A DNA stretch of 64,000 nucleotides from Phascolarctos cinereus (lineage: Eukaryota; Chordata; Mammalia; Diprotodontia; Phascolarctidae): NCBI RefSeq assembly GCF_002099425.1, contig NW_018344125.1, positions 6,319,001-6,383,000 on the forward strand. Reading direction: 5' to 3'. This document shows, piece after piece, positions 10,865 to 21,080 of the stretch (position 1 is its first letter; each line of letters starts with the position of its first letter). The notes beneath the pieces were generated by a model, which did not search any database, had not been told where the DNA came from, and was given only the letters and a program-made list of their open reading frames with translations. The translations under genes and the position numbers were made by a program.

Positions 10865-11540
10865 GCTTTTTGTTTGAAATAAAACCAGGATTTCTGAATT
10901 CAAAATGACTCTTGGCACTCTTCAAGTTGCATTACAAGAGGGGAAAAATGGGGATTTGGATGTGGAGAAGAGGCACTGGAGAGGGTTATTGTGTGCGAGC
11001 TCTGTGGGTACCCCTCAGACTACATTCAGAGGGGCCAGACTAGTGGAAGAGTTGGCTTGGCTTGAACACATCTTGCCTTTAGTGCCTTGCCACCAATTGG
11101 GAAATCTGGCAGGTTACTCACATTTGTACTAATTAGTCTCCTTGGAAAGCCAGTTTGAGGATTTCAAACAAAACAAACAAACCCAAAGCTTTTCAAAATA
11201 ATGTGTTCATTCCCTACCAGCCTCTACCTGGCTTGAAATTATCCCAGTGTCCTCTCTCTCTCTTTCCAGAAGGGTATGCAAAAACTAGACCACACAACTC
11301 AATGGGTTTGGGTCTGAAACTCCATTTCAACAGATATTGGAGAAGAGTAGTTTTTGTTGTTGCAAGTTTTAAAGTAAGACCAAAAAAAGTGATTGTGGTT
11401 CTGAAAAGTCATTCACAGATATGAGTCTGACAGTGGGAAGGGACGCTGGAAGTCATCCAAAAGCTAGCTGGAATCAGGCTCCCCTTGACGATTCCCCTAA
11501 CAAGGAGGTTCAGTTTGGATACCTGCAGTGAGTGGGATCT
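10865..11540. other. Repeat-poor intronic stretch
   Basis: No supported gene. A short open frame at 10905-11132 has no recognisable domain or splice context. Confidence 0.4.
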
Positions 11541-11544
11541 TAAT

Positions 11545-11645
11545 GTCTCTGGATGTCAACAGACATATATTAAGCGCCTGCCATGTGCCAAGCACTGTGT
11601 TGAGTGTTGGGGATACAAGGCCCAAAATGAAATAGTCTCTAGTAC
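11545..11645 (-). mobile_element. L2 3' end fragment, minus strand
   Basis: Reads CATATATTAAGCGCCTGCCA, GTGCCAAGCACTGTGTTGAG, then GGGGATACAAGG. Confidence 0.8.
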
Positions 11646-11654
11646 TGTTCAGAA

Positions 11655-11925
11655 GGTTAGTTCATTCTAACCTTCCACTTTTGGAAAACTTAATTTGTTG
11701 GGAAGTTCTATATTTGGAACTCAAGTTTCCCTCTCTGCAATTTCCAAATGAGGCTCCTCATTCTGCCTCCCACCATCAAGAAAAAATAAGTCTCACCCCT
11801 CTACCATGGACAACTCTTCAAATTCTTGAAAGCAGTTATTCTGGCATCCCTAAGTCTTTTCTCCAGGTTGAGTACCTCCAATTCCCTCAAGCATTTCTCA
11901 TGTGACATGGTTTCTATAAATTCTA
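11655..11925 (-). mobile_element. L3/CR1 3' fragment, minus strand
   Basis: Plus strand shows TCTTTTCTCCAGGTTGAGTA and CCTCTCTGCAATTTCCAAAT, the reverse of the CR1/L3 C-terminal coding region. Confidence 0.68.
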
Positions 11926-11944
11926 TTTACTTATGTTCCAGTCT

Positions 11945-12095
11945 TAGCCACTTGCTATCTGTATGACTTTGGGTAAGTGATTTTATACCTCCCTGGGTCT
12001 AAGTTTCCTCATTTGTAAAATGAGTACTCTGGACTAGCTGACCTCTGGAGGAGGTCCCATCCAGCTATAGACTTATGATCCTATGATTTTAACCA
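11945..12095 (+). mobile_element. SINE-C
   Basis: Reads TTCCTCATTTGTAAAATGAG, GGACTAGCTGACCTCTGGAG and ends ATGATCCTATGAT. Confidence 0.82.
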
Positions 12096-12593
12096 CTATC
12101 TTTACCTTCAGCACATATTTCTAAGGGGAAAAGTCTACCCTTTTCATTTCAGATGTGAGGGGGTTCCTTGATTCAAATCAGCAAACATTTTTGAGGACTT
12201 TTTCCAGTCTCTCCTCTCTAATCTAACTTCCATGCAACTGCCAAATTGGTATTCCTAAAAACACAGGTTTGACCATGTCACTCCTTAGCTCAAACATCTT
12301 TAGTGGTTCTCTATTGCCCTAGGTTAAAATATCAACTTTTCTGTTTGGTGTTTAAAGCCTCTTAGAACCTATAGGTTCAACCTATCTTTCCAGACTGATT
12401 TCTTATGATTCCCCCTTATGAACTCACCACTCCAGCCAACGTGGCCTCCTTGAAATTTTCTATACCATGACATGTCATACCCTGTTTCTTGGCCCTTGGT
12501 TGTATCTATTCAGTGGAAAGAAATTTCCTTGAGGGCAGACTGTTTTGCTGTCTTTATATCCCTAGTGCCTACCGTGTACCTTCACTACGATTC

Positions 12594-12910
12594 TATTGGT
12601 ATAGGGAACTTTACCCTTTACCAATTCAAGTCAGTACCTAGAGTACTGGAGAGTTATATGCCAGGGCAGCTGAGTGGTACAGTGGATAGAGCACTGGGCC
12701 TGGATTGAGGAGGACCCGAGTACAAATCGGGCCTCAAACACCTGACATTTACTAGCTGTGTGATCCTAGGCAAGTCACTTAACTCCAACTGCCTTATCAA
12801 AAAAGAGAGGGGGGGGAGAAAGAATTACCTTCCACACTTAGACACCAAGTGAGTTGTCTAAGGTCATACTAGTAAGTGTCAGAAGCAGGATTTAAACTCA
12901 TGCTGTCCTG
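12594..12910 (-). mobile_element. SINE-D, minus strand, interrupted by SINE-A
   Basis: Left piece reads TCTATTGGTATAGGGAACTT; right piece reads TGTCTAAGGTCATACTAGTA and an inverted tRNA head. Both belong to one reverse SINE-D. Confidence 0.7.
12664..12818 (+). mobile_element. SINE-A
   Basis: Complete SINE-A (GGGCAGCTGAGTGGTACAGT) with an A-rich end changing to AGAGAGGGGG. Confidence 0.88.
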
Positions 12911-12998
12911 CCCATAGTAGGCACTTAGTAGGTGCTTGCTGAACTAGATTGAATTGCTGTGTGCTCTGGGGATACAAAGTTAATGAATAGAACTGTCT

Positions 12999-13328
12999 TT
13001 GCCTGGCTCTTCTCAGCAGTGCAAGAATCTAAGACAACTCCAAAAGACTCCTGATGGAAAATGCTATCCACATCCAGAGAAAGAACTATGGAGTCTGAAT
13101 GTAGATCAAAGCATACTATTTGCTCTCCTTTTCTTTTGTTGTTTTTTTATTGTTTCATTCTCATGGCTCCTCTCATCAATACTAATTCTTCTTTACATTA
13201 TGACTAACGGGAAATATGCTTAATATGAATGTATAAGTAGAGCCTATATCAGATTGCATGCCATCTTGGGGAGGGGGAGAAATTTTAAAACTCAAAATCT
13301 TATGGAAATGAATGTTGAAAACAAAAAA

Positions 13329-13375
<47 letters not shown>

Positions 13376-13400
13376 ATATATATATATATATATTAAAAAG
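12999..13400 (+). mobile_element. L1 3' end
   Basis: Reads CATCCAGAGAAAGAACTATG, then TATCAGATTGCATGCCATCT and AAATGAATGTTGAAAACAAA, ending in (TAAA)n. Target duplications GAACTGTCTT-like flank it. Confidence 0.88.
13325..13394 (+). repeat. (TAAA)n / (TA)n microsatellite
   Basis: About 12 TAAA units followed by a short TA run; it grew in the L1 poly(A) tail. Confidence 0.95.
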
Positions 13401-13409
13401 AACTGTCTT

Positions 13410-13648
13410 GGGGGCAGCTAGGTAGCACAGTGGATAGAGATCTGGCCTTAGAGTTAGAAGAACCTGAGTTCAAATCCAGCCCCAGACACTTGACACTTAC
13501 TATCTGGGCAAGTCACTTAATCCTGATTGCCTTACCAAAAAGCCAAAAAGTAAAGAAGAAGAAGAAGAAGAAGAAGAAGAAGAAGAAGAAGAAGAAGAAG
13601 AAGAAGAAGAAGAAGAAGAAGAAGAAGAAGAAGAAGAAGAAGGAAAAA
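13410..13648 (+). mobile_element. SINE-A with (GAA)n tail
   Basis: Near-consensus SINE-A; its tail expanded as GAA. Flanked by AACTGTCTT copies at 13401 and (as ACCTGTCTTT) 13651. Confidence 0.9.
13553..13643 (+). repeat. (GAA)n triplet repeat
   Basis: About 30 nearly uninterrupted GAA units, the class of purine-pyrimidine mirror repeat that can form triplex DNA. Confidence 0.97.
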
Positions 13649-13844
13649 AAACCTGTCTTTGACCTTGGGGAACTTACATTCTAGAAGGTGAGATTTGACA
13701 GACACAAATGACATAATTAGAATATAAGTTCACAGGAACGATACTAAATGTTACATTAAATCAAGGAGGGTAAACTTATTTCTGTGTGCATGGGTTACAG
13801 AAAGTTTCACAGAGGGATTGGGATGAGTCTTAAAGAGTAGGTAG

Positions 13845-15160
13845 GTATTTTTTCCTCAATATATTTTAATTGATATCTTTTGTTTTTTACAGCAACTAGA
13901 TTTTCCCTGGTAGCTAGGTGGCACTGGAGCTGGAGTCAAAAAGACCAGTGTTCAAATCCAGCCTCAGATGCTTATTAGCTGTGTGACCCTGTCACTTAAT
14001 CTCTGTTTGCCTCAGTTTCTTCAACTGTAAAACAGGGATAATAATAATACCTTATCTCACAGGATTATCGTGAGGATCAAATGAGACAATATTTGTAAAG
14101 TGCTTAAAGCACAATGCCTGGCACATAGGAGGCACCATATTTTTTTGGAGGGAAAGGGGGAAGGCAATCCACTGCACCACCTAGCTGCCCCTAGTAGGCA
14201 CTATATAAATACTTACTCAATGAACCCCTCCCCTTCTCCTCCCAGAGAGCCATTCCTTATAACAAAGAATTGTTTTTAAAAATGAGAGAAAGAAGTTTCA
14301 GTTATCAATATATTGATATTTATTATCAATTATATTATCAATATATGGAAAATTATCAATATATGGAAAAATCTGACATTATTATGCAATTTTCTACCTT
14401 TGGGGCCCCCCTACCCTCACCCTATCCCACCCTACCCCACCCACCCCCATACGTACCTCTGAAAAGGAGTGCAAAGTGTCCACACATTATTTCTTCTTCG
14501 TGTCCAAGCTTGTTTTTTTAAAAATAATCTTGAAACATTTATTTTCAATTGTTTCATGGTTGTTCTATTCATTTGCATTGTTCTAGTCATTGGATATGTT
14601 GTTTTATGTCTCTGCTTACTTCACTCTACATCAGTTAGTGCTTCTCTGTATTTATCATATTCATCATTTCATGTAACACAGTAATATTCCATTACATTCA
14701 TGTACCGTGATTTAACCATTCCCCAATCTATAGGCATCTCTTTTGTTTCCAGTTATTTGCTGCCACAAAAAAAGCTGCTATGAATAGTCTGACGTCTACG
14801 GAACCTTTATTTCTGTCTTTCTCTTCTTTAGGTTATAAGCCTAGCAATAGAATCTCTGGGTCAAAGGATATTAACATTTTAGTCACTTTATTTGCATAAT
14901 TCCAAATTGCTTTCCAGAATGGTTGTGCTATTTCACAGCTTCCCCAACAATGCATTATTGTGTCTATCTTTCCACAGCCTCTCCAACATTGACTCTTCCA
15001 GTCTTTTGTCATCATTGCCAATTTGCTGGATCTGAGGTAAAACCTCAAGGATTTTCATTGCTCCTACAATTAACAATTTGGAGCATTCTTTAATATAAAT
15101 GTTAATAGCTTGTGATTCTTTAGAAAACTGTTTGTTTATATCCTTTGACCACTTATAACA
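13845..15160 (-). mobile_element. L1, ORF2 C-terminus and 3'UTR, minus strand
   Basis: The minus strand encodes CWRGCGKIDTIMHCWGSCEI and QPFWKAIWNYANKV, matching the L1 ORF2 C-terminal region around its conserved CW..CG..H.C cluster. The 3'UTR lies toward 13845 and is interrupted at 13905-14225 by SINE-B. 5'-truncated and disabled. Confidence 0.87.
13905..14225 (+). mobile_element. SINE-B interrupted by a SINE-A scrap
   Basis: SINE-B reads to CTGGCACATAGGAGGCAC, is broken by the 5' piece of a reverse SINE-A (about 14140-14192, ACCACCTAGCTGCCCC), and resumes GTAGGCACTATATAAATAC. Confidence 0.8.
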
Positions 15161-15503
15161 ACAACAACAACAACAGCAATAACAATAGTAAAGCTTTTAT
15201 ATAGCACCTACTATGTGCCAGGAACCGTGCTAAGTGTTTTCTTATTATTACCTCATTTGTTTATTTCTTTTATTATCTCATTAACATTATCATCGTATTA
15301 TGATCATATTATCTCATGTGACAATCATAACAACCCTGGGAGGTAGGTGCTATCCCCATTTTACAGATGGGGAGATTGAGACAAACAGTGGTTAAGTGAC
15401 TTGCCCAGGGTCACATAGCTAATGTGTCTGAGGTTGGATTTGAATTCAAGTCTTTCTGACTTCAGACCCACTGCTCTATTCACTGTGCCACCTAGCTGCC
15501 TCT
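15155..15503 (-). mobile_element. SINE-B, minus strand, with CAA repeat
   Basis: A short (CAA)n at 15158-15178 precedes a reverse SINE-B whose 3' part is enlarged by ATTATT/ATCATATT repetition (15240-15320). Confidence 0.8.
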
Positions 15504-15559
15504 ATTAACTTGTCTACTAGGAAATGAATCATGGTCATATATATTTCTGTTGGTTGGCT

Positions 15560-16615
15560 ATATATCTTGGATACCAAATGAGATTTGGTACGATTTCAAT
15601 GGGCAGAAATGAAGGCCTGTGGGGTAAGTGTTGATTCCAGGTCTAGGGAATGACAAGAAGAAAAACAAGGAGGTAGGGAAAAGCAGGAGTTTGGAGATCA
15701 GTGAGGAACCCAGTCTGCAGGAAGTGTAGAGTATAGGAATAACAATAGCATGAGAAGGCTGGAAAGGCAGATTGGAACTACATTATGTAGAACCTTGAAT
15801 GTCAAATTGAAAGGCTGGACTTTATTAATTAGGCCATGAGGAACCATTGAGAGGCAGGTGCTATTATTATCCCCATTTGACTGATTAATAAACTGAGACT
15901 GAGGAAGGTCAAGTGATTTGCCAAAGGTCACATAGCTGGTATGTTTCTGAGGCAGGATTTGAATTTGCTTCTTCCAGACTCCAAGTCCAGCAGCAGATAG
16001 TGAGAAATACGACTCAGCATTGATGTTACCGCTAGAAATATACACTTGGGAATCATTTGCATGTATGGGAATGTGTAAGCCAAGGGAAACAGAAGAGAAA
16101 AGGACTGAGGAGAGAGCCTTGGGAGAGAGAATAGGGAATAGGAAAAGGAAAAAAAGCCAGAGAAAGACATTGAAAATGAGCAAAATAGGAATTTAATTCC
16201 AGGGGAAAAAATCAAGGGAGGAGATAGGATAAGGAATAGCAAGATGAGGTGAAGAAAGGTAGGAATTTGGGGAATAGTGAGCAGAGAGTGTGTGGGGGGG
16301 TGTTAGGTAGGTGGCTTAGAATCAAGAAAGAGGGATTGGTCTACAGGGTCAAATATTGCTGAGATCAAAAAGGATGGTGGCTGACAAAAGGCCATTAGTT
16401 TGGGGGGAAATAATGATCAATGTCCTTAGTTAAAAAAAACAACAACAGTTTTAGTTGAGTGGTGGAGAGAGAAGCCTTGAATATCAGCAGCTGAGGATAG
16501 ATGGGGAGGAGAATGGGAATGGGTGGAGAGACTTTAAGTGTGGACGTTTGGGAGGGTCAGCTTGAGACTGGGAGGGTCGGGGGAGATGGAGGCAAGGTCA
16601 AAATCAGAGGTCATC
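15560..16615 (-). mobile_element. L2 ORF2 region, minus strand
   Basis: The minus strand gives L2 reverse-transcriptase text (ILFDLS near 16350). The plus strand shows GAGAGAGCCTTGGGAGAGAG. A reverse SINE (15860-15995) interrupts it. Many stops. Confidence 0.72.
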
Positions 16616-16644
16616 TGCTTCTCACTCAATTTGCCCAATGACTC

Positions 16645-16860
16645 CTTGACTTAATGAGAGGTAGGGAGACCTGAGTTCAAACTTCTAACATATACCAAGC
16701 AAGTCACTTAATTTCTCAGTGCCCCCAGGCAACACTCTGTAAAACCGTAAGCTTCAGTAAGCTGCAGTAAGACGGTAAGGTGCTTGTATGCATTGGTTAA
16801 GGGAATTCGTTTCCTACACCACTGACTGACAGAGAAAGACTGATAGAGAAAGACACGGAG
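16645..16860 (+). mobile_element. SINE-D
   Basis: Body TGCCCCCAGGCAACACTCTG and end ATGCATTGGTTAAGGGAATT. Confidence 0.72.
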
Positions 16861-16884
16861 GCCATTTGCTATGAGCTAGCTCCC

Positions 16885-18960
16885 CCTTCTCCCTCTGTCT
16901 TCATCTCAAAACACCTTGACATCATCTCCCACTATCTCCTCCCTCTTTTTGCTCAGACTCTAATAATGAGGTGGCCTTCCTCCTAGCCAAGGCTAAGCCC
17001 TCCATATGTGCCCTTGAATTCGTCTTCTCCAGCAGATCACCCCCTCAATCATTCTTTCTTTTTTATCTTCATTCTCTCCCTATCTACTGACTCCATCCCT
17101 GTGGCCTTCAAACATGCCCAGGTCTCCCTCATCCTTAAAATACTGACATTAAATCCTACCACCCCCTTAAGACAACTCCTAGGAAATTCCATCTACGTTT
17201 GCTGCCTCCATTTTCTCTCCTCTCACTCCTCAACCTTTTGCAATCTGACTTCCAACCTCATTGTCCAACTGAAGCTGTCATCTCTAAACTTGCCCATGAT
17301 CCGATCCATTGAGATAATATTTGTAATACCATTAGTACAGTGCCAGGCACATAATGGGCAATGCTTATTTCTTCTCCCTTTCCCTCCCTCTCCTTTCCTC
17401 AATCTTGATCCTTCTTGACATCTCTGCTGTGTTTTAGATTGTTGACCCCCCTCTCCTCCTGAAGTGTTTTCTTTTCTGCTAAGCGCTTTCTTATTATTAT
17501 CTCATTTGATTATTTCTTTTATTATCTCATTATTATTATTATCATCATATTATCTCATTATTATGTTATCCTCTCTGGATTTCTGTGGCATTTGTCTCTC
17601 CTGATTCTCCTCCTACCTGTCTAGCCTCCCCTTTTCAGTATCTTGCTGGTCTATCACATCCACTAACTGTGGATTTTAGCTCAGAGCTCTGTCCTGGGTC
17701 CTCTTTTCTTTTCTCCCTATACACACTCTCTCTTGGTGGGTGACTTCCTTATCTCCCATGGATCCAATTATCATCTCTGTGCAGACAATTCCTGTATTCC
17801 TATATCTAACCAGAGGCAGTCCCCTGAACGCCTTTCTTGCTTCACCTGCTGCCCTTTGGACATTTCAAACTGGACATCCCAGTAACATCTCAAATTCATC
17901 ACTCCAAAATTGAACCTCCCCAACCCCTCCCCATTGAACAGCGCTGTGTAGGAGGGTGCCACCATTTTTCCAGTCTCCCAGGTTCTTCATCAGCCTCACT
18001 GTCTTTCATTCCCCCATATCTAATTCAGTTCTGAACTTTGCCATTTCTATATCTCAAACGTCTCTCAAATATGATCCCTTCTCTCCTCTCACAGTCACCA
18101 CCTTAGTTCAGGCTATCATCATGTCTACCCTGGACTACTGCAATCGACTCTTAGTCTTGTCCTATCTCCACTCCAATCCATTTTCCTCTCAGCTGTTAAA
18201 GCCATTTTCCTTACCTGCAGGTCTGACTCCCCCCCCTCCCAGTATATTCCAGCAGCTTCCTATTGCGTCTAAGATAAATATAAACTTCGATGTGGCATTT
18301 AAATCCTTTTAAAACATGGCCCCAACCAATGTTTTCAGCCTCATTATACATTCCTCTCCTTCCAGAACTCTATAAGCCAGTCAAACTGGCCTTTTCCCTG
18401 TTTTTTTTTTTTAAACGCAGAATGCTCCATCTTGTCTTCATGCATTTGCACTGGCTGTCCCCCATGAATAGAATGCGCTCCTTCTTCACCTCCATCTCCC
18501 AGAATCACATTTAAGACACTACTCAGGGACCACCTTTTGCATGAAATCTTTCCTGATTCCACCCAGTTGCTAATACCTTCTTTCCCTAACTGCTTTACAT
18601 TCATTCTGTATGTACTTAGTATATAGACACATATACAGAAGCAGTATAGAGTATTGGAAAGTGAGCTGGCCCCAAAGCCACAAAGACCTGACTGGCTGTG
18701 TGGCCCTGGATAAATCATTTCACCTCTCAGTGCTCTAGACCAACTCTCCAAGAATTGTAGAATAGATGCCAAACCTGGATTGGTACAGGGAGTTCCCTCA
18801 TTCAGAAGCTCTCTCTATATCAATGAAATCACAGGACCTTTCCCTAATTATCTCCTTTGATAGAAGAGAGAACTGTCTCTCTCTCTCTCTTTTTTTTTCC
18901 CCCCTCCCGTGTATTTCCCTAGCACAGTGTGTCTGGCACATACTTCCTACTTAATAAATG
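16885..18960 (+). mobile_element. Long L2 copy with several insertions
   Basis: About 2 kb of L2 ORF2 in pieces: the linker (17000-17300), reverse-transcriptase (TTTAGATTGTTGACCC near 17440; GCTCTGTCCTGGGTCCTC near 17690), then QAIIMSTLDYCNRLLV near 18115, and a 3' end at 18865-18960. Insertions are a MIR 3' scrap (17305-17375), an ATTATT-rich reverse SINE scrap (17475-17575) and SINE-D (18625-18835). Stops and shifts throughout. Confidence 0.82.
18625..18838 (+). mobile_element. SINE-D
   Basis: Body TCAGTGCTCTAGACCAACTC and end TATATCAATGAAATCACAGG are clear. Confidence 0.82.
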
Positions 18961-18984
18961 CTCATAGACCGATTATTGATTTGA

Positions 18985-19225
18985 GACAGTCAGTTTGGTG
19001 TAGTAAACAATGACTCCCACCTTCGAGTCAGGGAGACTCGCTTCTAGACCCGGCTCGGACACAGACTGGCTGAATGACCCTGGGCAAATGTCTTTCTCTC
19101 CCAGTGCCCCAGGTAAGTCTTTTAAGACTATGAATCATCACACCGCAGGTGCGGATCTGCATAGACAGAGCGAGTTTCTTAACCTTAACCAGGCATTCCC
19201 TACTAAACCAATGAAAACACAAGTC
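18985..19225 (+). mobile_element. SINE-D, CpG-retaining copy
   Basis: SINE-D with GTGCCCCAGGTAAGTCTTTT and CCAATGAAAACACAAGTCC. It keeps seven CpG dinucleotides, unusual for this family here. Confidence 0.82.
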
Positions 19226-19324
19226 CATCCAGTCAAAAAAGAAATCAGAAGAATCCATTATATAATGAATTCTACATTATAATGTTAGCAAGATATACTT
19301 TCTATTATAACGCCGTTACAATAT

Positions 19325-19550
19325 ACAACTAGAGGCAGCCAGATACAGTGAAGAGCAAACACGGCTCGGCGTCGTGAAAACCTGGGTTCGAATACGGTTT
19401 CTGACTCGTACCGGCTATGTAATCCTGGACAAATCATTTAAATCTCTCAGCTCTCTTAAGACAACCAGTTGCACAGCGGGTATCGATTTGCATCGGTAGA
19501 AGGAGTTTTCTCACCAGGAATTCCCTATACCAATGAAATCACAAAGTCTG
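19325..19550 (+). mobile_element. SINE-D, CpG-rich copy nearest the promoter
   Basis: SINE-D with TTTGCATCGGTAGAAGGAGT and CCAATGAAATCACAAAGTC. It keeps eleven CpGs, including CGGCTCGGCGTCG. Confidence 0.85.
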
Positions 19551-19559
19551 GGGGGAAAA

Positions 19560-20243
19560 ATCCAACTCTGTTCTCGTATACCCTTAACAGCGGCGAAAAA
19601 TTCGGACTTGGCATCCGATTTTCACCTGAATGTTTCCGATGAGTTCCTCGTCAACCCCCTCCCCAAAAAAACAAACAGTGGCATGAAATCTTCCCTCATT
19701 TTTGCAAAGAGTGTCACTTAAATACGCTATTTTTAGCCAGGTCAACAAATCAGTTCACGCACCAACACTGTTAGCTCTTGACGGGAGCAGCTTAATCGGA
19801 GTGAAAAAATGCGAAGAAATCACGAACTTAAAAAATCTGCGGGGTTTTAGAGAAATATTGTTCCTTTCATTCCTGTTTACAGGGAAAGGCACAGTTGATT
19901 TTTAAAAAAAAAATTATGTAACACCATCAGAAAACCGAAACGGTCCTAGAAAAAAGGGAAATAGAACAATACCCCCTTCACGGACTGCCTGTTCCATTCC
20001 GGTATCCCACTACTAATGTTTATTGTATTAAAAATAATAAAGGGAAAAGAGCCCCCCAAAGCCCAGGAATCTCAAGTTGAAGGTGAACTCCTCCTCCCTC
20101 TTTCCCCCTCGCCTCTTGTCAGGTCCTTGGGTGGGTCCTGAGATGACCACGACATTTTGGACCTCGGGGATGCGTTTCGGACGCTGCGGGTCCCCCAGGA
20201 GCCCCGTCTCAGCCTCGCCTCGGGGGCGCGGCTCCCGACTTAC
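19560..20243. other. Repeat-free CpG-containing start of RNF128 intron 1
   Basis: About 680 bases without recognisable repeats lie between the last intronic SINE and exon 1. Scattered CpGs and AT-rich blocks are present, with no open frame resembling a protein on either strand. It is the intron side of the CpG island and may hold intronic regulatory sites, but none can be named. Confidence 0.5.
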
Positions 20244-20646
20244 CGAAATTGGCCATCTGGAGGGTCTCGTTGCCTGACTCCGGGACGTTGTAGATCACCG
20301 CGGCCTCCGCCCCCCTCCGGTTGGCGGTCTGGATCTTCTCGGAGAACGTGCAGTTGCCCCGCTCGATAAGAGCGATCCAGGGTGTGTCGCTATAGGTGAA
20401 TTCCGTGTGGGGGTCACAGGCCTGGTAGTTCAAGCTCTTGGGGATGCCCACCTTGCCGCCAGCGTTGGCCACTGGAGACGCCAAGCCGTAGATCCCGCAC
20501 TCGCACACCTCGGTGGTGGAGTGGTTGCTGCTCTGGTTGTAGTAGGTGACGGTGACATAGGCGTTGGTGGAGTAGGACTCCGGGGTCTGGAAGAGGACGG
20601 TGAGCAGGAGGAGAACCATCAGCCCGCACTTCTTCTGCAGCTTCAT
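20244..20646 (-). CDS. RNF128: RNF128 (GRAIL) alternative first coding exon
   Basis: RNF128 is a single-pass endosomal/ER RING E3 ubiquitin ligase known for promoting T-cell anergy. This exon encodes 134 residues plus one base. Residues 1-26 are a signal peptide (basic MKLQKK then a Leu-rich core); the lumenal part follows from TNAYVTVTYYN. Residues about 48-134 are the start of the PA domain, with Cys48, Cys50, Cys77, Cys99 and four N-glycosylation sequons (Asn37, 41, 98, 126). Segments such as CECGIYGLASPVANA and PWIALIERGNCTFSEKIQTA match, from memory, human RNF128 isoform 2 rather than isoform 1. The ATG at 20646 has G at -3, and the frame upstream has no ATG. The exon ends TTCG followed by donor GTAAGT (rc 20238-20243), phase 1. 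The transmembrane and RING exons are not in the window, so intron 1 exceeds 20 kb. Start and exon identity are strong; expression is inferred. Confidence 0.93.
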
Positions 20647-20649
20647 GGC

Positions 20650-21080
20650 TGGGGTGCAGCCGAGGGCTGCCCTCTCCCACGTCCCCCAGAGAAGAGAAAA
20701 TAAAATAAAGGGGTAGAAAGTACAAGAAAGGCCAGCGACGAGGACCGTCGCTGGGCTCAATTCGCAGGCAGCGGGATCTGCTCGCGCCCCTGCTCAAGTA
20801 CAAGTTTGAAATTTCAGTTGCCCGCAGGTAAGTGATCTCCTTCACAGCCCCGGCAGCTCTGAAGGCTGCAGCTCCATTTCACAGTATTTGAGATGCCCCC
20901 TCCCCACGCCCCCAGCGCAGGCCCCGCCCTCTGAGGGGGAGAAAAGGGGGGGGCTTCCGCATGCCCCGCCTCTCCTCCCTCTCTATCTCCCTCCTCCCTC
21001 CCCTCCCCGGGTTGGGCGCGCGGAGGCACTAGCACCCTCGCCTGGGCTTCGCACCGAAGCTGAGCGCCAGGGGGATGGAT
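20650..21080 (-). promoter_or_regulatory. RNF128: CpG-island promoter and 5'UTR of RNF128 short isoform
   Basis: Sequence upstream of the RNF128 start codon is GC- and CpG-rich, unlike the AT-rich repeat-filled surroundings. Sp1-type GC boxes are visible on the minus strand (rc of CCCCGCCC at 20922-20929 and of GCCCCGCC at 20963-20970). No TATA box at a sensible distance was found, so a dispersed-start CpG-island promoter is inferred. The transcription start cannot be placed from sequence. CpG richness continues through exon 1 and thins out toward 19560 in the intron. Confidence 0.75.

Larger units (their letters stand above)
12195..12945 (+). mobile_element. L2 3' half carrying a two-level SINE nest
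   Basis: L2 runs 12195-12592 (CAGGTTTGACCATGTCACTC, TTGAGGGCAGACTG, CCCTAGTGCCTACC) and resumes at 12911 (CCATAGTAGGCACTTAGTAG). The gap holds a minus-strand SINE-D (12594-12910), itself interrupted by SINE-A at 12664-12818. Confidence 0.8.
12955..13840 (-). mobile_element. L2, minus strand, hit by L1 and then SINE-A
   Basis: Left piece GCTCTGGGGATACAAAGTTA joins AACTGTCTTT; the same text resumes at 13649 with GACCTTGGGGAACTTACATT. An L1 3' end and a SINE-A occupy the middle. Confidence 0.78.

Noticed and set aside
13430-13684. Open frame with a long poly-lysine run (and poly-leucine on the other strand)
   Set aside because: It is only the (GAA)n repeat in a SINE-A tail.
15698-16242. 161- and 104-residue minus-strand open frames
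   Set aside because: They lie in a reverse L2 copy with a SINE inside; the low-complexity Phe/Ser/Leu text has no domain.
1-20243. RNF128 exon 2 or later exons (TM, RING-H2) on the minus strand
   Set aside because: No frame with the RING Cys/His spacing or the PA-domain second half was found; intron 1 appears to fill this part.
20697-20712. TTTATTTTATTTT on the minus strand as a TATA box
   Set aside because: It lacks a TATAAA core, is about 50-65 bases from the ATG and sits within the likely 5'UTR of a CpG-island promoter.
20647-20760. N-terminal extension of the RNF128 frame upstream of 20646
   Set aside because: The extension has no in-frame ATG, and the ATG at 20646 starts a proper signal peptide with good context.
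20407-20845. Other long frames over RNF128 exon 1
   Set aside because: They are shadows of GC-rich coding sequence and have no family resemblance.
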